Shown here piece by piece: positions 25,634 to 34,964 of a stretch of DNA of 64,000 bases. Source of the DNA: CAWGHZ01 sp963822575. Lineage in GTDB: Bacteria > Pseudomonadota > Alphaproteobacteria > MPNO01 > DASWLB01. The translations under genes were made by a program, and so were the position numbers. The DNA lies in assembly GCA_963822575.1 (NCBI GenBank), contig CAWGHZ010000007.1, positions 620,001 to 684,000 on the forward strand, given 5' to 3'. The notes under the pieces are model-generated. The model saw only the letters and a list, made by a program, of their open reading frames with translations. It ran no database searches and was not told the origin of the DNA. Every line of letters starts with the position of its first letter. Within the stretch, counting starts at the first letter, position 1.

Positions 25634-28600
25634 TCAACCGTGCGAGCCGGACGAGCCGCCATAAAGCGAGTTGGTCGCCGCTGTCAGGCTTTGCATCACG
25701 GTCTGCGCGCTCGCCAGCGCGGTCTCCATGCGGGTGAACTTCTCGGTAAGCGTCTGCTTCTCGATGTCGAGACGGTTCTCCATCTCGGTGATGCGCTGGT
25801 TGGCCACGTCGTTCTGGCCGTTGAGGATGCCGATCTCCGAATTGATGATCCCGTTCGAGGACAGAAGTTTGTCGGTGGTGAAGTTGAGCATGGCGGCGAG
25901 CCCGACCGTGTAGTCGACGGTCGCGCCGGAAAGGTCGCCGTTGCCGGTATAGAGCACCTGCAGGCCATTGGCACCGGTCTGGTCGGTCGCGGTGACCACG
26001 TTGCCGCTGACTGTTGCGGAGCCGTCGTCCGCGCCGGTGGAAGAGCCGCCGAAGTTCGCCGAGTAGATTGTATCGCTCTTGTTGGTGACGTCGAGGGCGC
26101 TGATCAGGCCGCCCGTGTCGTTCTGGAATGTCAGCGTATCGTTGGTGTCCGAAGTGATGTCGATCGCGAGCCCGCTCGACGTGGCGACGACGTTCGCTGT
26201 GACGCCCGAGATGGCCGAGATGTTGCTCGCCAGCGTGTCCAGGCTGTCGGTCGAATTGTAGCTGACCGTGCCGAGCAGCGAGCCCGAGCCGTCATGTATT
26301 TCGAACGAGCCGTTCGAGACGCCCGAGAGGAAGTCGGACATGGGCGTCGAACCGTCCTGGGTCACCGAGGTCTCGCCCAAAAGGCCCGTGCCCACGTCCA
26401 TGGTGAGGCTGCCGCTTCCCGCAGCGGTCGAGGCCAGCGAATCGAAGCTCACCGTGCCGACAAGCACGTCGTTCGTGCCGTCGTTGACGTAGACCCCGAC
26501 GGAATGCGCCGCCCCGTCGCCCAGATTGGTGGCGGTGATGTCGGACGAGACCGTGCCGCCGTCGACGGCGAACTTGAGCCCCGCCGCGGTGTCGAAATGC
26601 ACCTCGCCCGCGCCCGTGGAGGTGACGCCGAGGGTAAGCTTGCCGGTCGCTGCGTCGTACGCGCCGGCGGCAGCGAGCGCGTCGACGGTCGCCTTGTCGA
26701 GGCCCGAGGTGGCGAGGGTCGCGGCGCCGTTCGTGATGGCCGTGTTGGCGTCGAGGCCCGAGCTGTCGAGCGTCGCCGGCGCGATGTCGTTGCCGCGCTG
26801 GAAGCCGTCGTCGCCCGACAGCGTCGCGGTGGCGCCGAAGCTCGAGAACGAGATGTCGGCCGTCTGCCCGGCGCCCAGGTCGCTGCCCGACCCCGCGACG
26901 GCGTCGATCGCGGCGGTGACGCTGACCGTCTGGCTGGTGCCGGTGGTCAGGTCGGTGAGCGTGAGGTCCTCGCCGGTCGAATCGTAGCTGTAGCGGAACG
27001 CGTCGCCCGAGGCGACGGACGATCCGAAATCGATGTTGGAGATGCCGTTCGACGCGGGCGCGCCGGTGACGGCGTAGACTGGCGTGAAGGTCGTCGTCGG
27101 GGTGAACGTGTCGGAGTTGTAGCTCTTGGCGTAGGCGATGTTCAGCGCATAGCCGGTGTCGCTGTATGTCGTGTCGCCCGTGAAGCTCACAAGCGACAGG
27201 CGCGGGTCGGACGAGGAGAAGTTGAAAGTGAGGAGATTCTGCACGCCCTGGGGGTTGGTGGTGAGGGCGTTCCCCAAAGTCGTGGTGTCGACGGTCAGCG
27301 TATCCTTCAGCGTGGGATCGGTGACCGTCGTATTGTCGACGAAATTGACGCCGATCTGGGCTAGGGTAGAGGTTGACGCGTCGACGCCAGCCACGCCCGA
27401 TCCGACGATGGTGCCCAGCATCGTTTGGACTTGCGAGAGCACGGTCGAACCGAACAACGGGCCAGAGTTCGCGGTGTCCTGCAGACCCGTATTGGGGTCG
27501 GTCGCGTCCTGCTTGTTGATGAACTGCCGGACCCCATTGTAGGCGGTCACGAAATTCTGGATGTCGGTCGTGAGCCCACTAAGGTCCTGCTCGACCGACA
27601 GGTTGATCGTCGTGCCTTCCTGGGCGTTGTACAGGCTGATATTGAGGCCGGGAATCAGGTCGGTGATCGTATTGGACGATCGGGTGACGACCTGGAGGTT
27701 GTCGACGCCGAGGTCTGCAAGAAGCCCGCTCGTATCGGTGGTCGAAACCGTGCTTCCGCTGCCGTCGATTACCAGCCTGTAGCCCGACGAGTCGCTCGCT
27801 ATCGAGGCAACCGACGAGCCGAAGGCCGAATTGATGCTGTCGCGTAGCGTTTGCAGCGTGTCCGTCGAGGCATCGTAGCTGATGGTCTGGGTATTGCCGC
27901 CGATGGTCAGGTCGAAGCTGCCGGTCGAGGGCGCCGTGTTGAGATAGTGGGAAAGGGTCGTCGTCTGACTGATCAGCGAGTTCAATTCGTAGTGCGTTGG
28001 GTCTTTCAGCCCGTCGACCTTGAGCCGGGCGTCTTGCGCGACCTGCAGTTCGTTTGAGTAGGTCGCGCCCCCGTCGCTCGACAGGCCGAGGGCCGAAAGC
28101 GCCCCGCCGGTCTCGTTGGAAAGCGTGATGGTGTTCGCGGTACCGGATTTGTCGGAGGTCAGCACCAGCACGTTCTGGGTCGAGCTGACCGAAACGATGC
28201 TCGCCGTCACTCCGGTCGCGTTGGTCCCCTGGTCGGCCGCCTTGATACGGTCGCGAACCTCCTGCAGAGTGTCGGTGGCATAGACGTTGATCGTGGTCCC
28301 GTTGATGTCGAAGCTGCCGTCGGTCAGCCCGGCCAGGGTGCCGAGGTCGGTGGTTGCGCTCGAGAAGTTGGCCGACGAAATCTTTTCGGCTTTGGCCGTA
28401 CTCAGGATTTCGATGGAGTGCTGCTCAGCGGTTGCAGAGTTGTCGGCGGTTACGCCCACCAGGGTCGAGGCGTCGGGCGGACTTTGCCCGTCGCTCCGCA
28501 CGGTCGAAGCGAAGACCTGCTTGGTCGCGAAATCGTTGTTCTGGTTCTGGAAGCTGACCGCACCGTAGAGGTTGGCGAGCGACGATTGGAGGGTGTTCAG

Positions 28601-28828
28601 CAGCGTGTTCAGGTCGTTGTAGGCGCTGATTTTGTCTTGGTTGTTGGTGACGCTGGTCTGCAGCGTATCGACCGGCACGTGGTGCGCGGCGATGATCGTG
28701 TCGATGATCGACTGGTAGTCGATGCCGGACACCCCGCCCGCAAGCGATACCCGCCCGGTGGTGGGATCGACCGTCAGGTGGCTGAGGTTGATGCCACCCG
28801 TCGTGATGTTGCTCGTCGTCGTCGCCAT
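25634..28828 (-). CDS. fliD: Flagellar filament cap protein FliD, unusually large
   Basis: A 1064-residue cap protein, about twice the usual length. The FliD N-domain (GGVSGIDYQSIIDTIIAAHHVPVDTLQTSV, near residue 35) and the C-terminal coiled-coil domain (INSEIGILNGQNDVANQRITEMENRLDIEKQTLTEKFTRMETALAS) are canonical. Between them are at least three Flagellin_IN-like modules (GSFDING..., GSFDLTIGG..., GSFEIHDG..., near residues 173, 304 and 839) and a Thr/Asp/Gly-rich insertion of several hundred residues. The insertion should form extra outer domains of the cap and may act in adhesion. Start at ATG 28828. Confidence 0.93.
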   Translation of the reverse strand: MATTTSNITTGGINLSHLTVDPTTGRVSLAGGVSGIDYQSIIDTIIAAHHVPVDTLQTSVTNNQDKISAYNDLNTLLNTLQSSLANLYGAVSFQNQNNDFATKQVFASTVRSDGQSPPDASTLVGVTADNSATAEQHSIEILSTAKAEKISSANFSSATTDLGTLAGLTDGSFDINGTTINVYATDTLQEVRDRIKAADQGTNATGVTASIVSVSSTQNVLVLTSDKSGTANTITLSNETGGALSALGLSSDGGATYSNELQVAQDARLKVDGLKDPTHYELNSLISQTTTLSHYLNTAPSTGSFDLTIGGNTQTISYDASTDTLQTLRDSINSAFGSSVASIASDSSGYRLVIDGSGSTVSTTDTSGLLADLGVDNLQVVTRSSNTITDLIPGLNISLYNAQEGTTINLSVEQDLSGLTTDIQNFVTAYNGVRQFINKQDATDPNTGLQDTANSGPLFGSTVLSQVQTMLGTIVGSGVAGVDASTSTLAQIGVNFVDNTTVTDPTLKDTLTVDTTTLGNALTTNPQGVQNLLTFNFSSSDPRLSLVSFTGDTTYSDTGYALNIAYAKSYNSDTFTPTTTFTPVYAVTGAPASNGISNIDFGSSVASGDAFRYSYDSTGEDLTLTDLTTGTSQTVSVTAAIDAVAGSGSDLGAGQTADISFSSFGATATLSGDDGFQRGNDIAPATLDSSGLDANTAITNGAATLATSGLDKATVDALAAAGAYDAATGKLTLGVTSTGAGEVHFDTAAGLKFAVDGGTVSSDITATNLGDGAAHSVGVYVNDGTNDVLVGTVSFDSLASTAAGSGSLTMDVGTGLLGETSVTQDGSTPMSDFLSGVSNGSFEIHDGSGSLLGTVSYNSTDSLDTLASNISAISGVTANVVATSSGLAIDITSDTNDTLTFQNDTGGLISALDVTNKSDTIYSANFGGSSTGADDGSATVSGNVVTATDQTGANGLQVLYTGNGDLSGATVDYTVGLAAMLNFTTDKLLSSNGIINSEIGILNGQNDVANQRITEMENRLDIEKQTLTEKFTRMETALASAQTVMQSLTAATNSLYGGSSGSHG

Positions 28829-28870
28829 GCGCAATGACCCGTCGGTTAACGCGATCCTGCCGGGAAAGGC

Positions 28871-29233
28871 TTAAGCCTTTATGTTCACCAGGGGCCCGAG
28901 GTCCTTCTTGAGCGCGGCCACCATCCGGACCATGCTCTCGGCCGGAATCTGGCGAATTTCCTCGTTCGTGCGCCGGTCGATAACGCGCCCGACGACAAGG
29001 CCGGACTCCTTGTCGACGTGAAGCTCGACCCGGGCGTCGAGGAACTCGAGCGTCGGCACGTGGTCGGCGCCGGACAGGGCAGGGGACGTGGCGTCGGGTG
29101 CCGCAGCGGTTGCAGCGGCGGAGGCGGGCCGATTGCGCTGCGCCGCCAGCTTGCCAGCCTCGATCGCGTGGGCGATGCGGGGCGGAAGACTAGGCAAACG
29201 CGCGACGGGGGCTATGTTTGCCAGGTCGGTCAT
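28871..29233 (-). CDS. flaG: FlaG family protein
   Basis: A 120-residue FlaG. The C-terminal half carries the family pattern: LEFLDARVELHVDKESGLVVGRVIDRRTNEEIRQIPAESMVRM. The N-terminal half is Ala/Pro-rich and likely unstructured. FlaG proteins influence filament length and are usually found next to fliD, as here. It lies just beyond a very stable hairpin that follows flagellin 2. Confidence 0.88.
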   Translation of the reverse strand: MTDLANIAPVARLPSLPPRIAHAIEAGKLAAQRNRPASAAATAAAPDATSPALSGADHVPTLEFLDARVELHVDKESGLVVGRVIDRRTNEEIRQIPAESMVRMVAALKKDLGPLVNIKA

Positions 29234-29261
29234 GGTCGTTTCGCCGGTCTAACGTTTCTCC

Positions 29262-29303
29262 ATCGGCGGTCCGGGGGGAGCCGAAGCTCCCCCCTTCGCC
29301 GAT
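29262..29303 (-). terminator. UUCG-capped hairpin between flagellin 2 and flaG
   Basis: In the transcript GGGGGGAGC pairs with GCUCCCCCC (29273-29281 with 29286-29294) around a UUCG tetraloop closed by C-G. Outer arms atcggcg (29262-29268) and cgccgat (29297-29303) extend the stem. No U-run follows, so it more likely attenuates read-through or stabilises the 3' end of flagellin mRNA than fully terminates. This would give more flagellin than cap protein from one promoter. Confidence 0.7.
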
Positions 29304-29307
29304 ACCG

Positions 29308-30468
29308 CTACTGCAGCAGACGCAGGAGGCCCTGCGGCAGCTGGTTGGCCTGGGCCAGCATCGCGACGCCCGTCTGGATCAGGATCTGCTTCGAGGTCAG
29401 CGAGCTGATCTCGGAAGCGATGTCCAGGTCCATCAGGTTCGACCGTGCCGCCTCGGTATTTTCCGTGGCGATCGAGATGTTCGACGCCGCGAAGTCCAGC
29501 CGGTTCTGCAACGCGCCGACCGTGGCACGCGAGGTGTTGAGCTGGGTGACGGCCGAATCGATGTGATCGGACGCTGTCCCGGCAGAGGAGACCGTGCTGA
29601 TCGCGTCGCCGGTCAGGCCCAGCGCATCCAGCGTCACGCTGCCGAGCGAGATCGTGATGTCGTCGCTCGAGTTCGTCCCGGCACCCACCTTGAAGGTGAA
29701 GCTGGTCGTCGAGTTGCCCTGCAGCGTGACCGCGACGGACGCGATGGTGCCGGCGGAGTTTGTCTTGAAGTTCGTGCCGAGGTTGATGTCCATCTCCGCG
29801 TCCGACCCCGCCGCCGTCAGCTTCACGGTCTGCGGAGAGGTCAGCACGCCGCCCGAGCTCGCACCCGGCGCCAGCACACCCACCCAGCTGGTGGTGCCGT
29901 CGGTCAAGGTGAACTTTCCCGATCCGTCATAGGCGACCGAGTAGGCAGCTGACGTGGTGTTGCCGCCGAGGTCGAAGTTCTTCACCGAGATGCTCGACAC
30001 GAAGTCAGACGTCTGCAGGCCGGCCGGTGCGCTCTGCACCGTCTGGCCGCCGGCGACGAGTTGCGTGCCGCTGAACGTGGTGTTGGACGAGATCCGGTCG
30101 ATTTCCTGCGAAAGCTGCTGGTACTCGGTGTCGAGGTTCGTGCGGTCGGTGTCGGACAGCTGTCCGGAACCGGCCTGCACCGCCAGGCTCTTCATTCGGC
30201 TCAGAATGTCGAAGACCTTGGACATGGCACCGTCCGCGATCTGGAGCATCGAGCTTGCCTGACCGGCGTTGACCGCGGCCTGCTTCAGGCCCGACACCTC
30301 GAGGGCGAGGCGCGAACCCACCGCCAGGGCCGCCGCGTCGTCCTTCGCGGACAGCACCCGGGTGCCGGCGGACAGCTTGGCCAAGGAGTTCGTGGCCGCC
30401 ATGTCCGATGCCATGAGGTTGCGGTGCGCGACGTTCGCCGCGTAGTTGGAGATTACGTTGAGAGGCAT
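29308..30468 (-). CDS. fliC: Flagellin (copy 2)
   Basis: A 386-residue flagellin, paralogous to the copy at 23727-24887 with nearly identical N- and C-terminal D0/D1 regions (starts MPLNVISNYAANVAHRNL, ends AQANQLPQGLLRLLQ) and substitutions in the Ser/Thr-rich centre. Ribosome-binding site aggagaacact precedes ATG 30468. It has the best promoter region of the locus: a sigma-54 promoter and four near-perfect FlbD-like sites, so it is probably the main filament subunit. Confidence 0.96.
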   Translation of the reverse strand: MPLNVISNYAANVAHRNLMASDMAATNSLAKLSAGTRVLSAKDDAAALAVGSRLALEVSGLKQAAVNAGQASSMLQIADGAMSKVFDILSRMKSLAVQAGSGQLSDTDRTNLDTEYQQLSQEIDRISSNTTFSGTQLVAGGQTVQSAPAGLQTSDFVSSISVKNFDLGGNTTSAAYSVAYDGSGKFTLTDGTTSWVGVLAPGASSGGVLTSPQTVKLTAAGSDAEMDINLGTNFKTNSAGTIASVAVTLQGNSTTSFTFKVGAGTNSSDDITISLGSVTLDALGLTGDAISTVSSAGTASDHIDSAVTQLNTSRATVGALQNRLDFAASNISIATENTEAARSNLMDLDIASEISSLTSKQILIQTGVAMLAQANQLPQGLLRLLQ

Positions 30469-30564
30469 AGTGTTCTCCTACGTGGATGATGGTGTCGGCG
30501 TCCTGCCGACCTGAAGCTTTCGCCCCGCACCGTGGGACGAGCCCATCGGTGCACCAAGGCACAT

Positions 30565-30579
30565 GCAAGAACGGTGCCA
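30565..30579 (-). promoter_or_regulatory. Sigma-54 promoter of flagellin 2
   Basis: The minus strand reads TGGCACC-GTTC-TTGC, near-consensus, with GG and GC ten bases apart. It lies about 97 bp upstream of the flagellin start and 66 bp downstream of the nearest FlbD-like palindrome. Confidence 0.9.
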
Positions 30580-30644
30580 ACCTCGTGCCCTGCGGAAAAC
30601 TGCGGCGCCCCGGCAGAAACGGCTTCGACCGACATGATCGGCTC

Positions 30645-30710
30645 GGCAGCTTTTGCCGACCGATGGGCAAAAGCTGCCGGCAAGAATTGCCCGGCTGGGC
30701 AAGATCTGCC
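30645..30710 (-). promoter_or_regulatory. Array of four FlbD-like palindromes upstream of flagellin 2
   Basis: Four 13-bp sites each match GGCA-N5-TGCC exactly: GGCAGCTTTTGCC (30645), GGCAAAAGCTGCC (30666), GGCAAGAATTGCC (30679) and GGCAAGATCTGCC (30698). They lie 66-145 bp upstream of the sigma-54 promoter, the right distance for enhancer sites. The 318-bp gap to the divergent GT41 gene is almost entirely this regulatory region. The array ends 77 bp from the GT41 start, so it might also affect that gene. Confidence 0.8.
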
Positions 30711-30733
30711 GTGCGGGTGCCACTTAACTCTTT

Positions 30734-30750
30734 GGCAAGGATGACTTGCC
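30734..30750. promoter_or_regulatory. Inverted repeat just upstream of the GT41 gene
   Basis: GGCAAG-GATGA-CTTGCC has 6-bp arms and a 5-bp spacer, 37 bp upstream of the GT41 start. It resembles the FlbD-like half-sites but with wider spacing. A repressor or FlbD-related operator is possible; its GG-N12-GC spacing is wrong for a sigma-54 promoter. Confidence 0.35.
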
Positions 30751-30786
30751 ACCATCGCAACAGCTGGAAAGATCGCAGGAGCGGAC

Positions 30787-33340
30787 ATGGCTTCGACGAG
30801 TAGAGCGGTGGGTGGAAACCGGCGGACGGCCGCGGCTTCCCATCCCATCGGCGTTTCGGGGATTGCCGATCTTCTAACCGACGGGCTTGCGGCGCACCGC
30901 GCCGGACGGCTCGACGACGCGGCGACGCTATACGACCAGGTCCTGAAGGCCGCGCCAACGAATGCCGACGCGCTGCACCTGCTCGGCGTGCTGCACCACC
31001 AGGCGAGGCGACCATGCGTCGGCGATCGAGCTGATCGGGCGCGCCATCGAGATCGACGACTTGCGCGCGATCTATCATGCCAACCTGGCGACGGCGCTGC
31101 AGAAGACCGGGCGGGTCGAGGAGGCGATAGCGGGCTATCGCCGCGCCCTCGATCTCGATCCGGTGAACGCGGAGGCAAACGCCAATCTTGGCCATCTTCT
31201 GAAGGATCTGAGCCGCAATGAAGAGGCGATCCGTTGCTATGAGTCGGCGCTGCACTTCGATCCGCGCATTCGCAGCGTCCATAAGCATTTGGCGACCTTG
31301 TATCTGGAGGCTGGCCGAACGGATCGCGCCGTCGAGCTGTACCGGGAGTTCCTCGATGCTTCGCCGGACGATGCCGAGGCCAACGCCAATTATGGCAGCG
31401 CCCTCGAGCAGGTCGACCGGCTTGACGAGGCGCTCGCCCATTACGAAAAGGCGCAGAGGCTCGCGCCCCGCTCGGTCGAGATTTGCAGCAACCTGGCCGG
31501 CATTCTGAAGCGGCTTAAGCGCTATGACGAGGCGCAGCACTATCTCGACCTTGCCAGAAGGCTGGCGCCGGACAATCCCCGGATCCTGCGGAACCAGAAG
31601 GCGCTGCTCCTCGAGCAGGAGAGATTCGCCGAGGCGATCCCGGTCCTGGAGCACCTGCTCGAGATCGAGCCAGGCACGGCAGGCCACTATCAGGATCTGG
31701 GCACCTGCTATGGCTCCACCGGCCGGTCGGAGGACGCGCTGCACGCCTTTCACAAGGCGGACGAACTCGAACCGAACAACGCCGTCCATCACGCCAATTT
31801 GGGCACCGCGCTTACCAACATGTCGCGCCATGCCGAAGCCGCCGAGATGTTTCGCGCGGCGATCAGGCTTGCCGAAACGGGGTCGGCTGCGCTCCATGCG
31901 AGCCTTTGCATGGCCCTGCAACGGTCGAATCGCGGTGACGAGGCCAACATAATGGCGCATGTCGCGATGGAGCTGCCCGGCTGGGAGCCCCGTCTTGTGC
32001 CGGCCGTCGCCTCGCCGTTCCGCGCGACTTGCGACTTCGACGGGCTTGCGGCGCTGGGCGACCAGATCGCAGCCTGCGAGAGTCACATCAAGCCGAAAAG
32101 CCTGATGGGGACCTTTCTCGACCTCCGGCCCTTGACCGAGGATCTGGAAACCGACCGGCGTCTCACCGCGCTGCACGTCAAATGGGGCGACGCGATGATC
32201 GCGCAGGCGGCGCAGAACCCGCTACCCGAGCGCAAGCCGCGATCCCGGGGCGGCAAGATCAGGCTCGGCTTCCTGTCGTCGGATCTGCGCAGCCATGTTG
32301 TCGCCAAGTTCGTCATGGCGCTGTTTGACCGCTACGACCGCGACCGATTCGACGTGTACGCCTACACGCAGTTCGACCTCTTGAGCGATCCATTGCAGCT
32401 CGACCTCAAGACCAAATCGACGTTTCGGTTCACGGCCCAGATGTCGGATCGCGAGGTCGCCGCGACGATCCGCAACGACGGCATCGACGTACTGTTCGAG
32501 CTCAATGCCGCCACGCAGCACAGCCAGCTCGCCGCGCTCGCCTGGCGGCCAGCGCCGGTCCAGGTGTCCTGGCTCGGCTATGGCGGGACGACGGGGCTGC
32601 GCACCGTCGACTACGCGCTGGTGGACAGGTTTGTGATGCCCACGGTCGCCGACCTGTGGGTGGAGAAGTTCCTGGTGATGAAGGGGGCCTGGGTCTGCTT
32701 CAGCGACTACCCCGATATCCCGATCCCTGCGGAGCTGCCGCTGGAGCGCAACGGCGTCGTGACGTTCGGCACGATGAACGCCTGCTATAAGCAGACCCCG
32801 GCGATGATCGCGCTTTGGGCCCGCATCATGCATGCCGTGCCCGATTCGCGCATGCTGTTCGTTCGGCCCGAAGTGGCGTCGATCACGACCCGCGCCAACA
32901 TTGCGAAGGAGTTCGGAAAGCACGGCATCGCATCGGACCGCGTGATGTTCATCCCCAACACCTCCAGCCAGCACAACCATCTCGCCTACTACAACGAGAT
33001 CGACATCTCGCTCGACACCTTCCCGGCCGTGGGCGGGACCACGAGTTGCGACACGATGTGGATGGGCGTGCCTATCGTCGGGCGACACGGACCGAACATG
33101 CACCAGCGCCTCAACCATGCATTGGTCAACCATTGCGGCCTCGGCGAGTTGTCCGTCGCGACGGCCGAGGAATATTTCGAGACGGCGTCACGGCTCGCCG
33201 GCGACGTGGCACGGCTCCGCGAGTTGCGCCACGGGCTGCGCGACCGGGTCAAGTCCTCGCCGATATACGACGCCGCCGGCTTCGCTCAGGACTTCCAGGA
33301 CCGCGTGGCCGAGTTGGTGGAGCGGCACAAGCTCGGCTAG
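30787..33340 (+). pseudogene. TPR/SPINDLY-type O-glycosyltransferase (GT41), frameshifted near the N-terminus
   Basis: Starts at ATG 30787 with aggag upstream and encodes about 850 residues if read across one frame change. The N-terminal frame (GIADLLTDGLAAHRAGRLDDAATLYDQVLK) and the downstream frame (RGDHASAIELIGRAIEID onward) belong to consecutive TPR repeats; one extra base lies around 31003-31011. The TPR array (about eight repeats) is followed by the GT41 catalytic region, with SSDLRSHVVAKFVMALFD, QVSWLGYGGTTGLRTVDY and FGTMNACYKQTPAMI. Such enzymes O-glycosylate flagellin in several alphaproteobacteria. Divergent from flagellin 2; its stop overlaps the convergent hydroxylase-family gene (CTAG). 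Confidence 0.85.
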
Positions 33341-34116
33341 GCCACCCGTTTCAGGAAGGCGCCGGGCCAGTATGTCACGCGCTCGGTGATCATGCCCTCG
33401 TTGAAGGGGAATTCCGGCTCCTCGATGGCGAAGCGCGGATCGGCCGCGGCGAAGTCCCTGGCCGCCTCCGTCGGGTTGTTCCATCCCCACGATTCGTCGC
33501 TACGCGGCGCGCCGGCTAGCCGGCCCATGATCCCGTCGCAGGCGACGATGTAGGAGCCCTTCGTCACGATGTCGCCATAGGCGGCGAGCTCGGCGGCCAC
33601 GTGCGCCCGGGTGTGGTTGGAATCGAGGATGACGAGCACGGTTTCGCCCGGCGCGATGGCGTCGCGCACGCGGGCGCAGATCGCAGGGTCGATCGACGAG
33701 CCCTCGACCATGGTGATCCAGGAGTAGAGCTCGTGTGCCTCGATGGCGGCGCGGTTGTGCGGGCGGATATCGACGTCGACGCCGATCACGCGGCCCTTGC
33801 CCATCGCCTTGCACAACCCGGCGTGGAAGATCAGCGAGCCGCCGTGTGCGATGCCGGTTTCGACGATCACGTCGGGCTTCACCCGGTAGATCACCTCCTG
33901 CAGGCGGAACATGTCGTCGGGAAGCTGGATGATCGGCCGGCCGAGCCAGGTGAAGCCGTAGACGTACTTGGTGTCCCAGCCGCAGCGCAGCCACGCGGCG
34001 CTGACGGCGGAAAACGCCTCGGGAGAGGCCATCGGGTGCTGCACCGTGCCGGTCTCGTCGGAGACGATCACCAGCGCGTTATGCTCGTCGATGGTAACGG
34101 TGCGGGACTTCTTCAT
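33337..34116 (-). CDS. Cephalosporin hydroxylase-family (CmcI-like) protein, probable SAM-dependent methyltransferase
   Basis: A 259-residue CmcI/rhamnosyl O-methyltransferase-family protein. The Rossmann segment VKPDVIVETGIAHGGSLIFHAGL binds SAM in this family, followed by VIGVDVDIRPHNR and VLVILDSNHTRAHVAAEL. Despite the family name, members are mainly sugar O-methyltransferases. It is the last gene of the sugar operon and its start overlaps the epimerase stop (ATGA), so a role in O-methylating the flagellar sugar is a reasonable inference. Convergent with the GT41 gene, with overlapping stop codons. Confidence 0.85.
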   Translation of the reverse strand: MKKSRTVTIDEHNALVIVSDETGTVQHPMASPEAFSAVSAAWLRCGWDTKYVYGFTWLGRPIIQLPDDMFRLQEVIYRVKPDVIVETGIAHGGSLIFHAGLCKAMGKGRVIGVDVDIRPHNRAAIEAHELYSWITMVEGSSIDPAICARVRDAIAPGETVLVILDSNHTRAHVAAELAAYGDIVTKGSYIVACDGIMGRLAGAPRSDESWGWNNPTEAARDFAAADPRFAIEEPEFPFNEGMITERVTYWPGAFLKRVA

Positions 34117-34964
34117 GCGGCGGGCTCCAGTCTGGGGCGGCGCGCGGCGGCGACCAGGTCGGGCAGGCGGTCGAGCACGTCGGCGGGCCGCCAGGGCGCG
34201 TCGTCGCCGAACAGGGCGGCGAGGCGCGCGGTGCGGATCGGCGGAAAGGTGACCGTCGGCGCATCGGGCATGACGTCGACGGCGCAGCCGGTGAGGGTCG
34301 CGATGCGATCTGTGAGCGCCGCGTGCGTTGTGACCGTGCCCGCGGCGAGGTTGTAGAGCCGCTCGCGCCCGTGGAGCGCGATCCGCTCGATCGCGCGCGC
34401 CACATCCTCGACCGCGACGTAGTCCTTGGCCGAGTGCATCGCGGTGCGCAGGCGGATCGTTCCGTCTTCCACCGCCTCGCGCAATATGGCGGCAAGGAAG
34501 TCGGCGCGCGGCGGGCCGTGGTCCATCATCGGCTCGCCGTACACGTTGGAAAGCCGGGCGACCCGCACGGTCGCTCCAGACTGGGCGAGGCACAGCGCCT
34601 CGCCGGCGAGCTTGGTGGCGTTGTAGAGCGCGCCCGGCGCGGCGCTGTCGAGCGCGACAGGAGCGGCCTCGTCGCCTGACTCCGCGCCCTCGTAGACGCG
34701 GGTCGAGGACAAATAGAGGAACGAGGCGGGCCGGGTGCGGTGCAGCACTTCGGCAAGGTGCGTCACGTGGGCTGCGACGGTGTCGAACGGGCGTGTGCGG
34801 AAATCGGCGGTGACGCCCGCGCAGTAGATCACGTGGCCGGGCTCGGCGCCGGGCAGCTCGCCGCGTCCCGGCGCCGCCACGGCGTGGCCGCGCCCGGCGA
34901 GGTGGGCGATCATCTGGGCGCCGATGAAGCCGCGCGCGCCGATGACGGTGAAGCGCGCCATCAT
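34113..34964 (-). CDS. NAD-dependent epimerase/dehydratase
   Basis: A 283-residue extended SDR acting on a nucleotide sugar. It has an N-terminal VIGARGFIGAQM nucleotide-binding motif, the active-site tyrosine and lysine in LYNATKLAGEAL (YxxxK) and the preceding YLSSTRVYEG serine/threonine strand. Reaction likely 4-epimerisation, 4-ketoreduction or dehydration; it cannot be narrowed from sequence. The start (ATG 34964 or 34961) overlaps the upstream stop. The operon lacks a CDP-glucose 4,6-dehydratase (rfbG), which might be encoded elsewhere or substituted. Confidence 0.88.
   Translation of the reverse strand: MMARFTVIGARGFIGAQMIAHLAGRGHAVAAPGRGELPGAEPGHVIYCAGVTADFRTRPFDTVAAHVTHLAEVLHRTRPASFLYLSSTRVYEGAESGDEAAPVALDSAAPGALYNATKLAGEALCLAQSGATVRVARLSNVYGEPMMDHGPPRADFLAAILREAVEDGTIRLRTAMHSAKDYVAVEDVARAIERIALHGRERLYNLAAGTVTTHAALTDRIATLTGCAVDVMPDAPTVTFPPIRTARLAALFGDDAPWRPADVLDRLPDLVAAARRPRLEPAA

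Noticed and set aside
30645..30710. CRISPR-like short repeat array
   Set aside because: Units are 13-bp palindromes with 0-8 bp between them, variable centres and no spacers; they fit activator sites.
30734..30749. Possible sigma-54 promoter for the GT41 gene (TGGCAAG ... TTGC)
   Set aside because: GG and GC are 12 rather than 10 bases apart, so sigma-54 should not use it; kept only as an inverted repeat.
30787..31221. Short TPR protein as a separate gene before the glycosyltransferase
   Set aside because: The frame leaves TPR-like sequence after residue 73 and the other frame continues the same repeat; one gene with a frame break.
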